Shown here piece after piece: positions 61,013 to 64,000 of a DNA stretch of 64,000 nucleotides. The notes under the pieces are model-generated. The model did not search any database and had not been told where the DNA came from. It saw only the letters and a list, made by a program, of their open reading frames with translations. The first letter of the stretch is position 1, and every line of letters starts with the position of its first letter. Source of the DNA: an uncultured Holophagaceae bacterium (lineage in GTDB: Bacteria > Acidobacteriota > Holophagae > Holophagales > Holophagaceae); assembly GCA_903857495.1 (NCBI GenBank), contig CAIOFF010000029.1, forward strand, positions 1 to 64,000. Reading direction: 5' to 3'. Position numbers and translations under genes: made by a program.

Positions 61013-61049
61013 ATGAGAATCAGGGCGCCAGAGGCGCCCTGATTCTCAT
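61013..61049. terminator. Perfect 17-bp hairpin after ispH-ubiA
   Basis: ATGAGAATCAGGGCGCC pairs perfectly with GGCGCCCTGATTCTCAT around the loop AGA. It begins 25 bases after the fusion gene stops. The U-tract is short, so termination may be weak; it could also stabilise the mRNA 3' end. Confidence 0.65.
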
Positions 61050-61071
61050 TCTGTGAAAAGATGAAAAGCCT

Positions 61072-61896
61072 ATGCGCAACTGGGTCCTCATCACGGGTTG
61101 TTCGACGGGCATCGGGCGGGCCCTGGTGCCGCTCTGCCGCACGGCGGGTTGGGGCGTGGTCGCCACGGCCCGGCGGACCGAGGCCCTCGCGGACCTGCCC
61201 CCGGGGGAGGATCTGCGTGTGCTGGCCCTGGACGTGACGGACGCGGCCAGCATCGCGGCGGCGGTGGCGGCCTGCGCGGACCTGCGCCTGAAGGCCCTGG
61301 TGAACAACGCGGGCTACGGCCAGGTCGGTCCCCTGGAGCTGCTGCGGGCCGAGGAGCTGCGGGCCCAGTTCGAGACGAATGTGATCGGGCTGCAGATGGT
61401 CACCAATGCCTTCCTGCCGCTGCTGCGGCGGGAGCATGGTGCCCGCATCCTGCAGGTCGCTTCCATGCTGGGGCGCCTGTCCATTCCCCTGGCGGGGGCC
61501 TACAACGCCTCCAAGCACGCGGTGGTGGCCCTGGCTGAGAGCCTGCGCCTGGAGGTGGGCCGCGAGGTGGCGGTGGTGCTCGTGGAGCCCGGCGCGATTC
61601 GCACGGCCTTCCGGGAGACCATGGGCCAGCTGTGGGGGGACCTGCCGGAGCGGGCCCGGGGAACGCGCTGGGAGAACATTCTGGCCCGCCACATGGCCGT
61701 GCGGCAGGAGCGGGCCGACCGCTACGCCATGGACGCGGAGCCCTGTGCCCGGCGCATCGTCAACGCGCTGAACGCCGCCGTCCCGCCCCGGCGTGTGGTG
61801 ATCGGCCACGACGCCCGGTGGATCGGCAAGCTCAAGGCCCTGCTGCCTGCCGCCGGGTGGGAGTGGTTCCTGCGCCGGGCCTATCGGCTGAAGTGA
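61072..61896 (+). CDS. Short-chain dehydrogenase/reductase
   Basis: This is an NAD(P)-dependent oxidoreductase of the classical SDR family, 274 residues. The cofactor loop is TGCSTGIGRAL, the structural motif is NNAGYG, and the catalytic Ser-Tyr-Lys set lies in VASMLGRLSIPLAGAYNASK. The C-terminal extension (about 195-274) resembles retinol- or steroid-type SDRs. The substrate is unknown. It ends one base from the converging Cache-protein gene. Confidence 0.88.
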   Translation: MRNWVLITGCSTGIGRALVPLCRTAGWGVVATARRTEALADLPPGEDLRVLALDVTDAASIAAAVAACADLRLKALVNNAGYGQVGPLELLRAEELRAQFETNVIGLQMVTNAFLPLLRREHGARILQVASMLGRLSIPLAGAYNASKHAVVALAESLRLEVGREVAVVLVEPGAIRTAFRETMGQLWGDLPERARGTRWENILARHMAVRQERADRYAMDAEPCARRIVNALNAAVPPRRVVIGHDARWIGKLKALLPAAGWEWFLRRAYRLK

Positions 61897-61897
61897 T

Positions 61898-62353
61898 CTA
61901 CTTGTAGATGCCGCAGCCCACGACGAGGCCGCTGTCGGCGAGGCAGAAGGAGGTCTTCTGCTCGATCTTGCGGGTGTCGGGGTTCATGCGCTTGTAGTCG
62001 GACCAGCCGCCGCCCTTCTTCTGGCCCACAGCCAGGTTCTCCTTGATGTACTGCTTGCCGTCCGGATCCTTCACGTTGAGCCGGTTCACGCCCAGCAGGT
62101 TGGCCTCGGCCCCGTGGGCCACCACTACCCCGTTCAGGTCGTAGACGAAGAGATAGAGCGGGTTGCCGGGCTTGGCGTGGAAGCGGCCCGAGCCCTTCTG
62201 GACCTCCGCGATGAAGGCCTCCTTGCCGTTGGATTTCATGAAGGCGATGCCCTCCTTCACCAGGGCCTCGGCCTTGGCCCGCTCGGCGGGCTGGGCCCCC
62301 AGGGGCAGCGCCAGGATCAGGGCAAGGGCGGGGATGGCGAGGCGTTGACGCAT
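61898..62353 (-). CDS. Exported single-Cache-domain protein
   Basis: A 151-residue protein with a signal peptide (MRQRLAIPALALILALPLGA) and a Cache-like ligand domain: LYLFVYDLNGVVVAHGAEANLLGVN and KDPDGKQYIKEN, ending in a Cys-containing strand. Free-standing periplasmic Cache domains bind small organic acids and can signal to membrane receptors. GGAGGA is seven bases upstream of the ATG. Confidence 0.83.
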   Translation of the reverse strand: MRQRLAIPALALILALPLGAQPAERAKAEALVKEGIAFMKSNGKEAFIAEVQKGSGRFHAKPGNPLYLFVYDLNGVVVAHGAEANLLGVNRLNVKDPDGKQYIKENLAVGQKKGGGWSDYKRMNPDTRKIEQKTSFCLADSGLVVGCGIYK

Positions 62354-62439
62354 AGAGTCCTCCAGGGCAGAGCGGTTCGTTTCCCTATCGACGGCAGGCC
62401 CGGGAACCTGAATCCCGGCGGCCCTGCCAGACTGGGGGG

Positions 62440-64000
62440 ATGCCTGAAGACCGCCTCTACCTCATCGACACCTTCGCGTTCATATTTCGCGCCTACTTCG
62501 CCAATCCAAGGCTGAAGAACGGGGCGGCCTACACCTTCACGCGGCTGGTGCTGCAGCTGCTGGAGAAGCACAAGCCGACGCACATCGCGTGTGTGTTCGA
62601 CACGCCGGAGCCCACCTTCCGGCACGTGATCTATCCGGAGTACAAGGCCAACCGGGCGGAGATGCCCGAGGACCTGCGCCCCCAGATCCCCATGATCCGG
62701 CAGCTGGTGGAGGCCCTCTCGATCCCCATCGTTGAGCTGCACGGCTACGAGGCTGATGACGTGCTGGCGACCCTGGCCAGGGAGTCCGCGGCCCAGGGCT
62801 TGCCCTCGGTCATCGTGAGCCCCGACAAGGACCTGCTGCAGCTGGTGGACGACGAGCTCCACATCCAGGTGCTCAACACCAAGGAAGGGGAGATCTGGCA
62901 TGACCGCGCCAGCGTCAAGGAGCGCATGGGCGTCTGGCCCGAGCAGGTGGTGGACTTCCTGAGCCTGGTGGGGGATGCCTCGGACAACGTGAAGGGGGTG
63001 CCGGGCATCGGCGAGAAGGGCGCGGCCCTGCTGCTGGAGCAGCACGGCACCCTGGAGGCGGTCATCGCCGCCAAGGCCGACCTCAAGCCCAAGCAGCGGG
63101 AGGGCCTCGACCGGGCCGCGGAGTGGCTCGACCTCACGAAGCGCCTGGTCACCGTGGTGACGGACCTGCAGCTGCCCCTGCATCCCGCGGACTTGGCCTA
63201 TGCCGGCGTTGACGAGGCCAAGGCCCGGGAGACCTTCAAGGCCCTGGGCTTCCAGGGGCTCACCAAGGAGTTCACCCAGACCGCCAAGGAATCGGGCAAT
63301 GCCCGCACCTACCGGGCCGCGGCCAGCCTTGAGGACCTGGAAGCGGCCGTCGCCGCCTGCCGGGCCGCCGGCCGCTTCGGCCTCGACACCGAGACCACCA
63401 GCATCGATCCCACCCGGGGCCATATCGTGGGTCTGAGCTTGGCCTGGGCGCCCAATGCGGGCCTCTACGTGCCCCTGGCGCACCTGAAGCCCGCCACCGC
63501 CGATACGGAAGGTGCCCTGCCAGGCCTGCTGCCGGACAGCGGCCTGCCGGACGGCCTGCTGGACCTCCGGGGCGAGGCCGGGGCCTTCTTCGCGGAGCTG
63601 GCGCCCCACCTGGATCACCGGAACCTGCCCTTCGAGGCCGTGCGGCGCGTGCTGCGGCCGCTGCTGGCGGACCCGGCCGTGGGCAAGTGCGGCCAGAACC
63701 TGAAGTACGACCTGCAGGTGCTGGCCCGCCACGGCCTGCCGGTGGCGGGGCTGGCGGATGACAGCATGGTGCTGAGCTTCCTGCTCGAGAGCGGCGTGCG
63801 CCACAACCTGGACGACCTGTCCACGCGGCACCTGGACGTGAAGCCCATCGCCTTCGAGGAGATCGTCGGCAAGGGGAAGGGCCAGAAGCGCTTCGACGAG
63901 GCCGAGTTCGAGTCGGCGGTGCAGTACGCCGCCGAGGACGCGGACCTGGCCCTGCAGCTCTGCGACAAGCTGCAGGTGATGCTCGCGGATGACCGGCTGC
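62440..64000 (+). CDS. polA: DNA polymerase I, N-terminal part (cut by window end)
   Basis: This is the replication and repair polymerase; only the first 520 residues are in the window. The 5'-3' exonuclease domain (1-280) shows LIDTFAFIFRAYFA, EADDVLATLA, SPDKDLLQLV, GDASDNVKGVPGIGEKGA. The 3'-5' proofreading domain (about 300-500) has LDTETTS, NLKYDLQVL, and YAAEDADLALQL, so its acidic residues look intact. GGGGGG directly before the ATG may serve as ribosome site, but CAGACT six bases upstream also resembles the leaderless pattern. Confidence 0.93.
   Translation, partial: MPEDRLYLIDTFAFIFRAYFANPRLKNGAAYTFTRLVLQLLEKHKPTHIACVFDTPEPTFRHVIYPEYKANRAEMPEDLRPQIPMIRQLVEALSIPIVELHGYEADDVLATLARESAAQGLPSVIVSPDKDLLQLVDDELHIQVLNTKEGEIWHDRASVKERMGVWPEQVVDFLSLVGDASDNVKGVPGIGEKGAALLLEQHGTLEAVIAAKADLKPKQREGLDRAAEWLDLTKRLVTVVTDLQLPLHPADLAYAGVDEAKARETFKALGFQGLTKEFTQTAKESGNARTYRAAASLEDLEAAVAACRAAGRFGLDTETTSIDPTRGHIVGLSLAWAPNAGLYVPLAHLKPATADTEGALPGLLPDSGLPDGLLDLRGEAGAFFAELAPHLDHRNLPFEAVRRVLRPLLADPAVGKCGQNLKYDLQVLARHGLPVAGLADDSMVLSFLLESGVRHNLDDLSTRHLDVKPIAFEEIVGKGKGQKRFDEAEFESAVQYAAEDADLALQLCDKLQVMLADDRL

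Overview
The window is a GC-rich bacterial chromosome segment. Its content points to an acidobacterium of the Holophagae/Geothrix type, but that placement is inference from gene content and base composition because no rRNA is present. The supporting genes are a 2-oxoacid:ferredoxin oxidoreductase, a quinol-type nitric oxide reductase, MEP-pathway isoprenoid genes, PEP carboxylase, GOGAT, an MglA-type GTPase and a LolA-like carrier. Most of the DNA is core chromosome with tightly packed, often overlapping operons. I see no rRNA, tRNA, CRISPR array, insertion sequence or complete prophage.

Layout. Bases 1-5.7 kb hold a tandem repeat, korAB (minus), lexA (plus), an isocitrate/isopropylmalate-type dehydrogenase (minus) and a peroxiredoxin (plus). 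From 5.7 to 7.5 kb an MglA-like GTPase with a long extension is coupled to a LolA-like gene. From 22.5 kb back to 7.5 kb almost everything is on the minus strand: ispE, an ABC-2 exporter, a 1176-residue hybrid kinase, then a run of genes overlapping by 1-4 bases (MFS transporter, hutH, HD hydrolase, HEAT-repeat scaffold, PAS histidine kinase), followed by ppa and a HAD phosphatase. At 22.6-26.9 kb lie three exported hydrolases (M28 peptidase, HEFNH metalloprotease-like lipoprotein, Ntn amide hydrolase). gltBD and map follow on the minus strand to 34.1 kb.

From 34.2 to 38 kb there are four unrecognised genes. An Lrp regulator diverges from a trans-sulfuration PLP enzyme, then come recG, coaD, ddl, an orphan FlgC-like protein, an S41-like protein lacking its catalytic dyad, a YibQ-like deacetylase, crcB with a DUF190 partner, a CDF transporter, an RsbW-like ATPase, a qNor, an acyltransferase and ppc. 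A lower-GC accessory pocket (55.1-59.1 kb) carries a Fic protein behind a duplicated palindromic operator, a BrnTA-like toxin-antitoxin pair, and a 5'-truncated RHS tip with a possible immunity gene. The window ends with an unusual IspH-UbiA fusion, an SDR, a secreted Cache protein and the start of polA.

Cross-cutting signals. (1) A dispersed intergenic inverted-repeat family is built of CACCAAG heptamers (three copies), with a related CACGAAG family (two copies); one of the latter encloses an apparent three-way-junction fold. (2) Several genes have a TAnnnT hexamer 5-7 bases before the start codon and no Shine-Dalgarno sequence, which suggests leaderless transcription. (3) A second hairpin family shares the core GCGGCTCCGTGGGG. 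Best candidates for something undescribed are the IspH-UbiA fusion, the hutH-HD-HEAT-kinase operon, the repeat families, and the inactive S41/FlgC-like/YibQ envelope cluster.
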